A stretch of DNA of 64,000 nucleotides from Planococcus donghaensis (GTDB taxonomy: Bacteria; Bacillota; Bacilli; Bacillales_A; Planococcaceae): the NCBI RefSeq assembly GCF_001687665.2, contig NZ_CP016543.2, positions 1,054,001 to 1,118,000 of the forward strand, in the 5' to 3' direction. A program made the position numbers and the translations under genes. Below are positions 19,510-26,641 of this stretch, piece after piece (the stretch's first letter is position 1; each line of letters starts with the position of its first letter). Under the pieces are notes generated by a model that did not search any database, had not been told where the DNA came from, and saw only the letters and a program-made list of their open reading frames with translations.

Positions 19510-20262
19510 ATGAAGTTAAAGCATTTTATAATTGTAATTACTATAATATCAATTGTTATCTTTTTAGGTTCATTAACCGTAAATGGACTAGTTACATATT
19601 GGGGAAATAGTTTAAAGTGGGGAAGCGGTAGTAGAGATATTTGGATAGGCTTTTGGGGAAGTATATTAGGTGGTTTAGTTGGTAGTTTAGCGGTTATATT
19701 TACTACGTATTATTTGATTAGTAACGAAGATAGAAAGCAAAGAGATTTAATTTTGTTAAATTTAGAAATAGATACAATTAAACAAATTAACACAAACTTA
19801 TCTACTCTTGAAAATTCTTTCAATAAATTTTCAGAGTTAGCAGAGGAATATATATATAAAGTCGGTAAAGATGTTTCAACATCAGAAGTTGCCGAAATTA
19901 AAGAGTTGATTTATAAGGAATTGCGGAAACTGGACAAATTAACTGGTAGGTTTTACAACAATGAAAGTTTTTACACTGAAGATATGAGTATTTTCAGCAA
20001 TTTACTTTCGGACTTTAGAAGAAATGTGAAATACATAGGTTGGAAAGTTAGAGATTGTAATGATAAAAACGCTAGCAAAACTCTTGAGGATTTTATTGAA
20101 CTTAATAATAAGGTTGAAGAAATTGTAGATGGACTGATAAAACATTTAAGTATTAGACACTTAGAAGAATATATTAAGTTTTCTGAAGCAAGAGGTTCGA
20201 AAAAAAATATTAGAGATAGTTTTAAAAGCGTATTAAGTAAAATAATAAAAGAAGAAAAATAA
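19510..20262 (+). CDS. Two-helix membrane protein with cytoplasmic helical domain (island cargo)
   Basis: A 250-residue protein. Transmembrane helix 1 is about residues 5-28; helix 2 about 46-69 contains a glycine-zipper-like run (GFWGSILGGLVGSLAV). The remaining 180 residues are charged, helical and coiled-coil-prone, ending in a lysine-rich tail; the positive residues after helix 2 suggest this part is cytoplasmic. No enzymatic motif is visible. AGGAGGG lies seven bases before the ATG. It is followed after 139 bases by a HEPN-like gene. Such two-helix proteins with a helical sensor are common in accessory DNA and sometimes act as membrane effectors in phage defence; here this is inference only. 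Confidence 0.65.
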   Translation: MKLKHFIIVITIISIVIFLGSLTVNGLVTYWGNSLKWGSGSRDIWIGFWGSILGGLVGSLAVIFTTYYLISNEDRKQRDLILLNLEIDTIKQINTNLSTLENSFNKFSELAEEYIYKVGKDVSTSEVAEIKELIYKELRKLDKLTGRFYNNESFYTEDMSIFSNLLSDFRRNVKYIGWKVRDCNDKNASKTLEDFIELNNKVEEIVDGLIKHLSIRHLEEYIKFSEARGSKKNIRDSFKSVLSKIIKEEK

Positions 20263-20295
20263 GTGTAAGAGAATTATACTCATCCTTCTTTTATT

Positions 20296-20313
20296 CTGTA
20301 TTTATTTATACAG
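20296..20313. repeat. Palindrome between the two cargo genes
   Basis: Perfect arms CTGTAT / ATACAG around a 6-base AT loop, followed by CTTTTAAAA. Either a weak terminator for the membrane protein gene or an operator for the downstream gene. Confidence 0.4.
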
Positions 20314-20401
20314 CTTTTAAAAATGGTTATTTTTTGGGGAAGAAAAGATGGACTGGAACGGGTATTAAAATGGAAGGACTAAAAGATAGTGAGGCGATAA
20401 A

Positions 20402-21073
20402 ATGGAACTTGAACTTTATTCAAAGGGAGAAGTTATAGATTATGTTTATCAGTACTCGAAATATCATGGGAATTTATTGGTTTATTGTGAAAGAATAGCT
20501 AAAGAAGAAACAGCTAATGGATTCGCTACACTAATTTTTCTATTTAATATCACTGAAAATATATTTAAAGGTATTACTGAAGATTATGATGTTAATTTTT
20601 ATGAAGTAATACATAATTTAAGAAATCAAAAGTATATCTCACGAGAAGAATATGTATTTCTTAATAAAGGGAAAACAAGTGTTAGGGGATTACGGAATAT
20701 ATTTGCACACGCAGATTTATCTAAGTACAATCTAGTTTTTCTGGAGAACGGCAAAGAAGTGCTGTATCCACTAAGTGAAAATGAAACTTGTGTAATATTA
20801 TATGATATTCTTTCAGATGTAGTTTTTAATTTGTTATTGAAGGTAGTAAGTGTTAACTTCGTAAATCCAATTCCACTCAATCTAGATAATACTATAAAAA
20901 GTATTAAGCTTAATCTGAAAGAGTTTTCACCAGAGGAGTTAATGAGATTTAAGGGATTAGAACCTAAAGAAATTGTAGAATGGGAAGATTTCAGTGAAGC
21001 TAATAGATATAGGTTCGCTGAAAATGCAAGCGATGTTAACGTTTTGGCAGAAATATTACGATATCTAAAATGA
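20402..21073 (+). CDS. HEPN-like protein with RNxxxH motif (island cargo)
   Basis: A 223-residue, mainly helical protein. Residues 98-103 read RNIFAH within VRGLRNIFAHADLSKYN, the R-X4-H signature of HEPN ribonuclease domains, and it is preceded by long helices (about 38-60 and 62-78) as in that fold. HEPN proteins serve as RNases in toxin-antitoxin, abortive infection and CRISPR-associated systems. The C-terminal part (about 165-223) has no recognised motif. GTGAGG precedes the ATG. Location as the last gene of a small integrated island, next to a membrane protein, fits defence cargo. Assignment to HEPN is by motif only. Confidence 0.6.
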   Translation: MELELYSKGEVIDYVYQYSKYHGNLLVYCERIAKEETANGFATLIFLFNITENIFKGITEDYDVNFYEVIHNLRNQKYISREEYVFLNKGKTSVRGLRNIFAHADLSKYNLVFLENGKEVLYPLSENETCVILYDILSDVVFNLLLKVVSVNFVNPIPLNLDNTIKSIKLNLKEFSPEELMRFKGLEPKEIVEWEDFSEANRYRFAENASDVNVLAEILRYLK

Positions 21074-21400
21074 CGGTCTACTTAATTTATAGTGGCTAAT
21101 GTCGGCTAGCTACTACTATTTATGGATTGAAGGAAAATGAAAAAAGAGTTTAAATTTGTATTTACAAATGCGACTAAATAATCGGCAACTTTGCTGCTGC
21201 ATCTATCGGTGGTATTAAACTGCGTCTAAGCGAATAGCAACTATTGAGTTGGAATAATATTATTGTAAGGAGAATCTCAAAATTATAAGATTTTCTTTTT
21301 AATTTCCAATTGTATGATATATACTAGTGTTCAGAAGGTCTTTGAACCGAGTTCGTGAATATGTAATAATCCCTAATGAGTAAAACCCTAACATATCAGT
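21074..21400 (+). other. Gene-poor right end of the island with possible gene remnant
   Basis: No intact gene is seen. A frame at 21137 (behind AAGGAAA) encodes 14 residues, MKKEFKFVFTNATK, and stops; the adjacent frame continues IIGNFAAASIGGIKLRLSE to 21237, so a single-base change may have broken a small gene of about 33 residues. ATCCCTA (21369-21375) and ACCCTAA (21385-21391) lie just inside attR. Confidence 0.4.
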
Positions 21401-21475
21401 AGCTACACGCGTAGATGCTTAAGTAGCGGAGTTTCTGGACGCGGGTTCGACTCCCGCCGTCTCCATAGTGAGATA
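21401..21475 (+). repeat. attR: 75-bp direct repeat, original ssrA 3' end
   Basis: Perfect copy of 16225-16299. Because the sequence that follows is a terminator, this is the remnant of the original chromosomal ssrA end displaced by the insertion. Confidence 0.93.
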
Positions 21476-21478
21476 AAA

Positions 21479-21514
21479 AACGTCAAAACCTTTACTGGTT
21501 TTGGCGTTTTTTTT
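21479..21514 (+). terminator. Orphaned native ssrA terminator
   Basis: CGTCAAAACC / GGTTTTGGCG stem with a 6-base loop and eight T, five bases beyond attR. No gene directly upstream now uses it; it would follow ssrA if the island were absent. Confidence 0.8.
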
Positions 21515-21623
21515 GTGGGGTTAAGGCCTTTTAATATGCATGCAGCTATTGATGTTAGTATTCATCGAACCTTTATCAATCATGTACGTCCTATTACCGT
21601 ATGACTTCGAATGAGGTGACGGG

Positions 21624-21817
21624 ATGGGGTTTTGGTATTTCTTAATTTTATTGTTTGGACTTTCATTTCTAGACTACTTATGACAAAGCGACTTCAGGTA
21701 CCAATTCGGATGGGGCTACTGATTGTAGGAACCCTCTTTATAGCACTTTCCTTGTTTATGTTTTCACCTGGAAGTGCTGAAATCATTGTAGATTTATTTA
21801 AGTTGAATAGATCTTAA
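21624..21817 (+). CDS. Small two-helix membrane protein, apparently split by a frameshift
   Basis: Behind GAGGTGACGGG an ATG at 21624 opens a 19-codon frame (MGFWYFLILLFGLSFLDYL) ending at 21683. A second frame starts ATG at 21680, overlapping as ATGA, and encodes 45 residues with one hydrophobic helix and the end SPGSAEIIVDLFKLNRS, stopping at 21817. Joined by a -1 shift they would give a 64-residue protein with two transmembrane helices, which looks like one gene with a frameshift or sequencing error; two coupled mini-proteins are the alternative. Function unknown. Confidence 0.45.
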
Positions 21818-21907
21818 CAATTAAAAATGTGCTCTTTTTACGAACTAACATAGCAAACTTGTATAGCTTATTGGAAAACGAGCAAGTACCTCAAAAAGGT
21901 TATTGTT

Positions 21908-21935
21908 TTTACAGCTCCGCACAATATGCTACAAT
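21908..21935 (+). promoter_or_regulatory. Promoter of the SurA-like lipoprotein gene
   Basis: TTTACA, 16-base spacer, TACAAT, 32 bases before the ATG. Confidence 0.5.
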
Positions 21936-21967
21936 AACCGACATTATGTTTGAAGGGAGAATAACCC

Positions 21968-22729
21968 ATGATTAAAAAATGGTTTTTAACAATCGTACTT
22001 GGAGGATCCATGGTAGCATTAGCTGCTTGTGGTGATGATACAGCTAAAGAAACAGAGGGTGAAGAAACACCGCAAGAAGAGGTTGCAACAGATCAAGAAA
22101 GCGGCGAACAACCAGACATGCCAGAAGCTGATTTAGAAGGTATTCCAGAAGTTGTCGCAGAAGTAAATGGTGAAGAAATCACAAAAGAGGATTTTGAATC
22201 TGTTTATACGGGGCAATTCGAGCAAATGGCAATGCAAGCTCAAATGACTGGACAGGAAGTTGACCAAAGTCAGTTAAAAGAGCAAGTGGCGGATAGCTTA
22301 GTGGCTCAGGAATTGCTTGTTCAAGAAACTGCAAAGCAAAAACTGACTGCATCTGAAGAACAAACAAATACAGCATTAGAAGAGTTAGCTCAGCAAAATG
22401 GTTTGACCTCTTCAGATGAATTATTGGCAGCTTTAAAAAAGCAAGGGATTTCTGAAGAAGAAGTCATGAAACAAGTTGAAACGCAAGTGAAGATCGAGCA
22501 GTTGATTGCCTCAGAAACTGGTGAGGTCAAATTGACTGATGACGAATTACAAACTTATTATGATGAAGCAAAAGCTCAGCAAGAAGAAGCGGGTAGCGAA
22601 GAGATTCCAGCTTTTGAAGAAGTAAAACCGCAAATTGAAGAACAATTGAAGGCACAAAAAGAAAGCGAAGCGACACAAGCATTAATCGAAAAACTTCGTG
22701 AACAAGCAGAAGTTACAATTAATCTATAA
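21968..22729 (+). CDS. Lipoprotein with SurA N-terminal-like chaperone domain
   Basis: A 253-residue secreted lipoprotein. The signal peptide ends in the lipobox VALAAC (Cys21), followed by an acidic linker rich in Glu and Thr to about residue 60. Residues about 64-230 carry VVAEVNGEEITKEDFE and long helices typical of the SurA/PrsA N-terminal chaperone domain, but no parvulin isomerase domain is present, so it is shorter than PrsA (near 290). Probably an extracytoplasmic folding factor on the outer face of the membrane. AAGGGAGAA precedes the ATG; a terminator follows, so it is monocistronic. Confidence 0.8.
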   Translation: MIKKWFLTIVLGGSMVALAACGDDTAKETEGEETPQEEVATDQESGEQPDMPEADLEGIPEVVAEVNGEEITKEDFESVYTGQFEQMAMQAQMTGQEVDQSQLKEQVADSLVAQELLVQETAKQKLTASEEQTNTALEELAQQNGLTSSDELLAALKKQGISEEEVMKQVETQVKIEQLIASETGEVKLTDDELQTYYDEAKAQQEEAGSEEIPAFEEVKPQIEEQLKAQKESEATQALIEKLREQAEVTINL

Positions 22730-22734
22730 ACAAA

Positions 22735-22768
22735 AAAAACCAGATTCCTTGAGAATCTGGTTTTTTGT
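22735..22768 (+). terminator. Terminator after the SurA-like lipoprotein gene
   Basis: AAACCAGATTC / GAATCTGGTTT stem with T-run. Confidence 0.85.
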
Positions 22769-22858
22769 TTTTATGGAGTACTTAATCGAAAGATCGAGAA
22801 AATCCAGTTTATATAACTCTTTTTCCAGGAGATAATAGCCAATTGTCAATGAGTGGAT

Positions 22859-22887
22859 TTGACAGGACCGGAAATTTTCCGTATCCT
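22859..22887 (+). promoter_or_regulatory. Promoter of a candidate small RNA
   Basis: Consensus -35 TTGACA, 17-base spacer and TATCCT, with no coding frame downstream before a terminator. Confidence 0.6.
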
Positions 22888-22893
22888 TTAGAC

Positions 22894-22951
22894 TTGTGAT
22901 AAAGAGAAACTTCAATCAGCGGGGGTTCTTTTTCCTCCGCTGATTTTTAGT
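22894..22951 (+). ncRNA. Candidate small RNA of about 55 nt
   Basis: The region between a good sigma-A promoter (22859-22887) and a strong hairpin: 12-base stem from AATCAGCGG... (22914-22925) to ...CCGCTGATT (22934-22945), then a T-run. No ribosome site or start codon is visible. The BCCT gene further on has its own promoter, so this looks like a separate short transcript. Alternatively it is an attenuated leader or a dispersed hairpin repeat. Confidence 0.5.
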
Positions 22952-22966
22952 TGATCAGTTCGGACT

Positions 22967-22995
22967 TTGACGGTCAGAAGATTGCTATTTAGAAT
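22967..22995 (+). promoter_or_regulatory. Promoter of the BCCT transporter gene
   Basis: TTGACG, 17-base spacer, TAGAAT, about 50 bases before the start codon. Confidence 0.65.
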
Positions 22996-23046
22996 AATAG
23001 GATTTACTGAGCGTTAAAGCAGAAAAAGAAAGAGGAGAGATAGTAT

Positions 23047-24543
23047 ATGAAGAAAGTAACCAATGTTTTTTGGATTGCTCTTGCACTGGCATTACTGGCC
23101 ATAGGCTTCGGCGCATTTGCACCCGATAGTTTTGCAGAAGTTACAGGAAATATAAAATCATTCCTAACAACTTCGTTCGGGTGGTATTACCTATTAATCG
23201 TTTCTGTGATGGTTTTATTCTGCTTGTTTTTCCTTATCAGTCCGATGGGGCAAATCAAACTGGGTAAAGACTCAGATAAACCCGAATTCTCATTCGGCAC
23301 ATGGATTGCCATGTTATTTTCAGCAGGTATGGGAATTGGTCTAGTTTTCTGGGGAGCTGCAGAACCGTTATCGCATTATGCGATTGGTCCAGCAACAGCA
23401 GAAGCTGGCACAGCTGAAGCCATGCGCGAATCAATGCGTTTCAGCTTTTTCCACTGGGGAATTCATGCCTGGGCTATTTATGCCGTAGTGGCGTTAGCAC
23501 TTGCATATGCTCAGTTCCGAAAAGGTGAACCTGGATTGATCTCGGCGACTTTAAAACCGTTATTTGGAGATAAAATGAAGGGGCCATGGGGAACTTTTGT
23601 AGACGTTATTGCTGTTTTTGCAACAGTTGTCGGCGTTGCAACTACTCTTGGGTTTGGAGCGATTCAAATCAATGGCGGACTTGCTTATTTGTTTGATGGA
23701 ATACCAGGAGACAGCTTTGGTGTTCAATTAGTTATCATTGGAGTTGTTACTGTATTGTTCATGATCTCTGCTTGGTCTGGATTAAGCAAAGGGATCAAAT
23801 ACCTTTCCAATGCCAATATGGTATTGGCAGTTGCATTACTGGCTGCGATGATTATTTTAGGACCAACTTTACTTATTATGAATATGTTCACCGATACAAT
23901 CGGCACATACTTCCAAAATTTTGTGGAGATGAGTTTCCGTGCAGCACCTATCGATGGTGAAAATCGTGCTTGGATTGATGGTTGGACAATTTTCTATTGG
24001 GCTTGGTGGATTTCATGGGCACCATTTGTTGGTATTTTTATTGCTCGTGTATCTAGAGGACGGACGATCCGTCAGTTCCTTTTAGGCGTCTTATTACTTC
24101 CAACGTTTATCAGCTTCCTTTGGTTTGCTGCTTTTGGAACGACTGCTATTGATGTGCAAAACAGCGGCGTAGACTTGACTAGCTTACTGACAGAAGAAAC
24201 ATTGTTCGCAGTGTTTAATGAGTTGCCGTTTGGTGTCTTGTTATCAGTAATTGCAGTATTCTTGATTACAACGTTCTTCGTTACTTCTGCCGATTCTGCG
24301 ACATTCGTTCTTGGGATGCAAACTACAGGCGGTTCGTTGTATCCACGGAACTCTGTAAAACTGACGTGGGGAGTGGCCCAATCGTCTATCGCTGTAATTC
24401 TTTTATCTACAGGCGGACTTGGTACTCTGCAAACGGTATTAATCATTGTAGCGTTCCCATTCTCGATCATCATGTTGTTAATGATGGCCTCCTTCTATAA
24501 GGCATTAAGCATCGAATACAAAGCTATAAAACGTAAACGTTAA
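23047..24543 (+). CDS. BCCT family transporter (betaine/carnitine/choline type)
   Basis: A 498-residue membrane protein with about twelve hydrophobic helices. The BCCT signature is present: [20 protein letters not shown] near residue 95 and the tryptophan-rich segment [28 protein letters not shown] around residue 315-340. The family imports compatible solutes with sodium ions; glycine betaine (OpuD-like) is the likeliest substrate in Bacillales, but the substrate cannot be read from sequence. GAGGAGAG precedes the ATG. It is flanked by its own promoter and a terminator. Confidence 0.9.
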   Translation: MKKVTNVFWIALALALLAIGFGAFAPDSFAEVTGNIKSFLTTSFGWYYLLIVSVMVLFCLFFLISPMGQIKLGKDSDKPEFSFGTWIAMLFSAGMGIGLVFWGAAEPLSHYAIGPATAEAGTAEAMRESMRFSFFHWGIHAWAIYAVVALALAYAQFRKGEPGLISATLKPLFGDKMKGPWGTFVDVIAVFATVVGVATTLGFGAIQINGGLAYLFDGIPGDSFGVQLVIIGVVTVLFMISAWSGLSKGIKYLSNANMVLAVALLAAMIILGPTLLIMNMFTDTIGTYFQNFVEMSFRAAPIDGENRAWIDGWTIFYWAWWISWAPFVGIFIARVSRGRTIRQFLLGVLLLPTFISFLWFAAFGTTAIDVQNSGVDLTSLLTEETLFAVFNELPFGVLLSVIAVFLITTFFVTSADSATFVLGMQTTGGSLYPRNSVKLTWGVAQSSIAVILLSTGGLGTLQTVLIIVAFPFSIIMLLMMASFYKALSIEYKAIKRKR

Positions 24544-24569
24544 AACCGCCGCTTCGGCGGTTTTTTCAT
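24543..24569 (+). terminator. Terminator after the BCCT gene
   Basis: AACCGCCG CTT CGGCGGTT stem with six T. Confidence 0.85.
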
Positions 24570-24622
24570 TACATAAGCGTTATAATGGAATTCAAGCAAT
24601 AAAAAGATGGAGGATTTTTAGT

Positions 24623-25519
24623 ATGGAAAAACCACATGTATTATTAATCGATGGAATGGCGTTGCTATTCCGATCGTTTTTTGCGACATCTGCTGTGAAT
24701 CAGTATTTTAGAACAACGGAAGGCTTGGCAACAAATGGCGTACAAGGATTTACCCGTCACGTTTTAACTGCGAAAACAATGATGAAGCCTACACATATGG
24801 CAGTTTGTTGGGACATGGGTTCTAAAACATTCCGCACGGATTTGTTTGATGGTTATAAAGCCAATCGGCCAGCTCCTCCAGAAGACATGGTACACCAGTT
24901 TGACTGGGCGCAAGAAATTTCTAAGCAACTTGGCTGGAAAAATTATGGCGAAGCGGGGATAGAAGCAGATGATTTTATCGGCTCTTTCACAAAGCAATGG
25001 CAAGACCAAGTAGACTTCACCATCATCACAGGGGACAAAGACATGCTGCAATTGTTAACGCCTTCGGTTAATATTGCATTCATGAAAAAAGGGTTTCACG
25101 TTTATGATGTTTACACAGAAGCGAGGTTTATAGAAGAGTACGGCATTCAACCATCACAGTTTGCAGACGTAAAAGCGTTTATGGGCGATCCGAGTGATGG
25201 CTATCCAGGGGTAAAAGGGATTGGTCCAAAAACCGCTCTTCAACTTATTCAAAACTATGGTTCAACAGATGGTGTACTAGAAGCAATTGAAGAGTTAAAG
25301 CCGGCACAGAAAAAGAAAATCGATGAGCATAAAGAGATGTTATTGCTATCAAAAAAACTGGCTGTCATCAAATGTGACATCCAGTTGGACGTGTCGCTAG
25401 AAGAAATTACGGTTCCTAACTACACGAGTGACCATATTCAATTATGTCGCGATCAGGAATTAATATTGCTCGCTAAACAGCTTGAGAAGAATATTGATGT
25501 TACAGATCCTTGGGCTTAA
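24623..25519 (+). CDS. ypcP: 5'-3' exonuclease (YpcP-like)
   Basis: A 298-residue FEN/PIN-type nuclease equivalent to the 5' nuclease domain of DNA polymerase I. Metal ligands are visible in LLIDGMALLFRSFFA near the start, EAGIEADDFIGSF and TGDKDMLQLL, and the helix-hairpin-helix in GYPGVKGIGPKTALQLIQ. It processes flaps and removes RNA primers. AGATGGAGGA precedes the ATG. Its last 20 bases overlap the end of the convergent cysteine peptidase-like gene. Confidence 0.92.
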   Translation: MEKPHVLLIDGMALLFRSFFATSAVNQYFRTTEGLATNGVQGFTRHVLTAKTMMKPTHMAVCWDMGSKTFRTDLFDGYKANRPAPPEDMVHQFDWAQEISKQLGWKNYGEAGIEADDFIGSFTKQWQDQVDFTIITGDKDMLQLLTPSVNIAFMKKGFHVYDVYTEARFIEEYGIQPSQFADVKAFMGDPSDGYPGVKGIGPKTALQLIQNYGSTDGVLEAIEELKPAQKKKIDEHKEMLLLSKKLAVIKCDIQLDVSLEEITVPNYTSDHIQLCRDQELILLAKQLEKNIDVTDPWA

Positions 25520-26012
25520 TTTTAACAAAAGTAAGTACTTTTCGATTTTTTTGATAAGAAACCGTCCGCATTTTACTGGGGCGGTTTTTTTGTCCATTAT
25601 CATGAATATAAAGAAGAACATCATTTGCCCCTTCTTCAAAGCCAATAAGTGGTACCCAATGGTAACGGTATGTCGGTTTTGAAAACCAGTGAAACGTGAA
25701 GTAACGGTCAAATTTCATCGCAAGTGGACGTCCTGCTAGTAATTCTTCTTTTACTTCTTCAATTGTAGTGATTTTCTTAACTTCGAAGCGTCCACCATTG
25801 ATTTTTCGGAAATTTTTCACAAGGCGCCAAGTAAACAACCCAAAAGGAGTCGAACCGAGTAGCCGGTAAAGTTGGTTCATACCAATTTCAAGCTCCTCAT
25901 AATGGTGCAATATGGCTGCTATGGTAACTGGGCCACATGCAGAAGGTCGATATTTTTTTGAAATGCTTTTATCGTATTGAGAAAGTCCTTGAAAATCGAT
26001 TAGTTTTTTCAT
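25500..26012 (-). CDS. Peptidase C39-like family protein
   Basis: A 170-residue protein with a papain-like fold of the C39-like type: catalytic cysteine in SACGPVTIAAIL (about residue 26), histidine in YRYHWVPLIGFEE (about 118) and an aspartate/asparagine pair in YIHDNGQ. There is no signal peptide, so it is likely cytoplasmic, unlike secreted bacteriocin-processing relatives. GGAGGT precedes the ATG. It follows the STAS gene by 38 bases on the minus strand and is probably cotranscribed with it. Its substrate is unknown. Confidence 0.75.
   Translation of the reverse strand: MKKLIDFQGLSQYDKSISKKYRPSACGPVTIAAILHHYEELEIGMNQLYRLLGSTPFGLFTWRLVKNFRKINGGRFEVKKITTIEEVKEELLAGRPLAMKFDRYFTFHWFSKPTYRYHWVPLIGFEEGANDVLLYIHDNGQKNRPSKMRTVSYQKNRKVLTFVKIKPKDL
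25559..25591 (+). terminator. Terminator of ypcP embedded in the convergent gene
   Basis: AACCGTCC / GGGCGGTT stem and seven T on the plus strand, located inside the coding sequence of the minus-strand C39-like gene. Confidence 0.65.
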
Positions 26013-26050
26013 AAGCTAGACCTCCACATCGTTATGGAAGAGTTAAAAAA

Positions 26051-26515
26051 TCATACTTTAGGCACTAATTTTTTGTTTTCACTAAGAACGTGTTCAAGTG
26101 CTACTTTAAAAGTTGTATAAACTTCTAATTCAACTTGAATTCCTGCATGTACTATTTCACGTACAAACAATGGGTTAAAACCAACATAAATGGCGCGTAA
26201 ACCCATTAACCCAAGAGCGGAGTTTAATTGGCTTAATTCACTTGCCAGTCCATTATAGTCAAACTCCATCAAGTCATCGGTCGTTACTCCAGTAAAATCA
26301 AAAATAACCCGTTCGGTATCTCGGTGTTTTTCTGCGTACTCTAAAACTGCTGTACGAATCAAATCAAAGCGATCTGTAAAAATAAAGCCAGCGATTGGCA
26401 CTAAAATAGTTTTGGGTACAACCGAAGGGATAATCGGCGCAGACATATTTTTAATCAGCTTTTTAAAATAAACCAGCTGGTCTTGTAATTGTTTTATCTC
26501 CTGTTGTGGATCCAT
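26051..26515 (-). CDS. STAS domain protein (RsbR-like C-terminal domain)
   Basis: A 154-residue protein: an N-terminal coiled-coil (residues 1-20), then MSAPIIPSVVPKTILVPIAG, the linker typical of RsbR-family co-antagonists, and a complete STAS fold to about residue 140 (VIFDFTGVTTDD ... LGLMGLRAIYVGF). It lacks the globin-like or other N-terminal sensor of full RsbR proteins, which are about 270-300 residues. It may feed into a stressosome-type stress pathway or act with a partner; no kinase gene is adjacent. GGAGGT precedes the ATG. Confidence 0.78.
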   Translation of the reverse strand: MDPQQEIKQLQDQLVYFKKLIKNMSAPIIPSVVPKTILVPIAGFIFTDRFDLIRTAVLEYAEKHRDTERVIFDFTGVTTDDLMEFDYNGLASELSQLNSALGLMGLRAIYVGFNPLFVREIVHAGIQVELEVYTTFKVALEHVLSENKKLVPKV

Positions 26516-26610
26516 TCTTATACCTCCGAAATTTGTAATAAGGGGAAATCGTGTAGCTGCTCAAACTATATCATGTTTTATAAAAATTGGTACTCCTTAT
26601 AGTATAACGA

Positions 26611-26641
26611 AAAAACGAGTAGGCGGGGGCCTACTCGTTTT
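26611..26641 (-). terminator. Terminator of the thioredoxin-like gene
   Basis: On the minus strand AAAACGAGTAGGC / GCCTACTCGTTTT with T-run; it overlaps the stop of the minus-strand gene at 26631. Confidence 0.75.

Larger units (their letters stand above)
16225..21475 (+). mobile_element. Small ssrA-integrated genomic island
   Basis: A 5,176-bp insertion between perfect 75-bp direct repeats (attL 16225-16299, attR 21401-21475) with a tyrosine recombinase immediately inside the ssrA end. Order: integrase, helicase-like ATPase, 57-residue protein, two-helix membrane protein, HEPN-like protein, then a gene-poor stretch. The DNA is visibly AT-richer than the flanks: for example 18481-18540 holds 13 G or C among 60 bases. 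No capsid, portal, relaxase or transposase gene is present, so it is either a phage-satellite-like or mobilisable island or a decayed remnant. Excision would restore ssrA followed directly by the terminator at 21479. Confidence 0.9.

Noticed and set aside
16225..21475. Island considered as a complete prophage
   Set aside because: At 5.2 kb it has no terminase, portal, capsid, tail or lysis gene.
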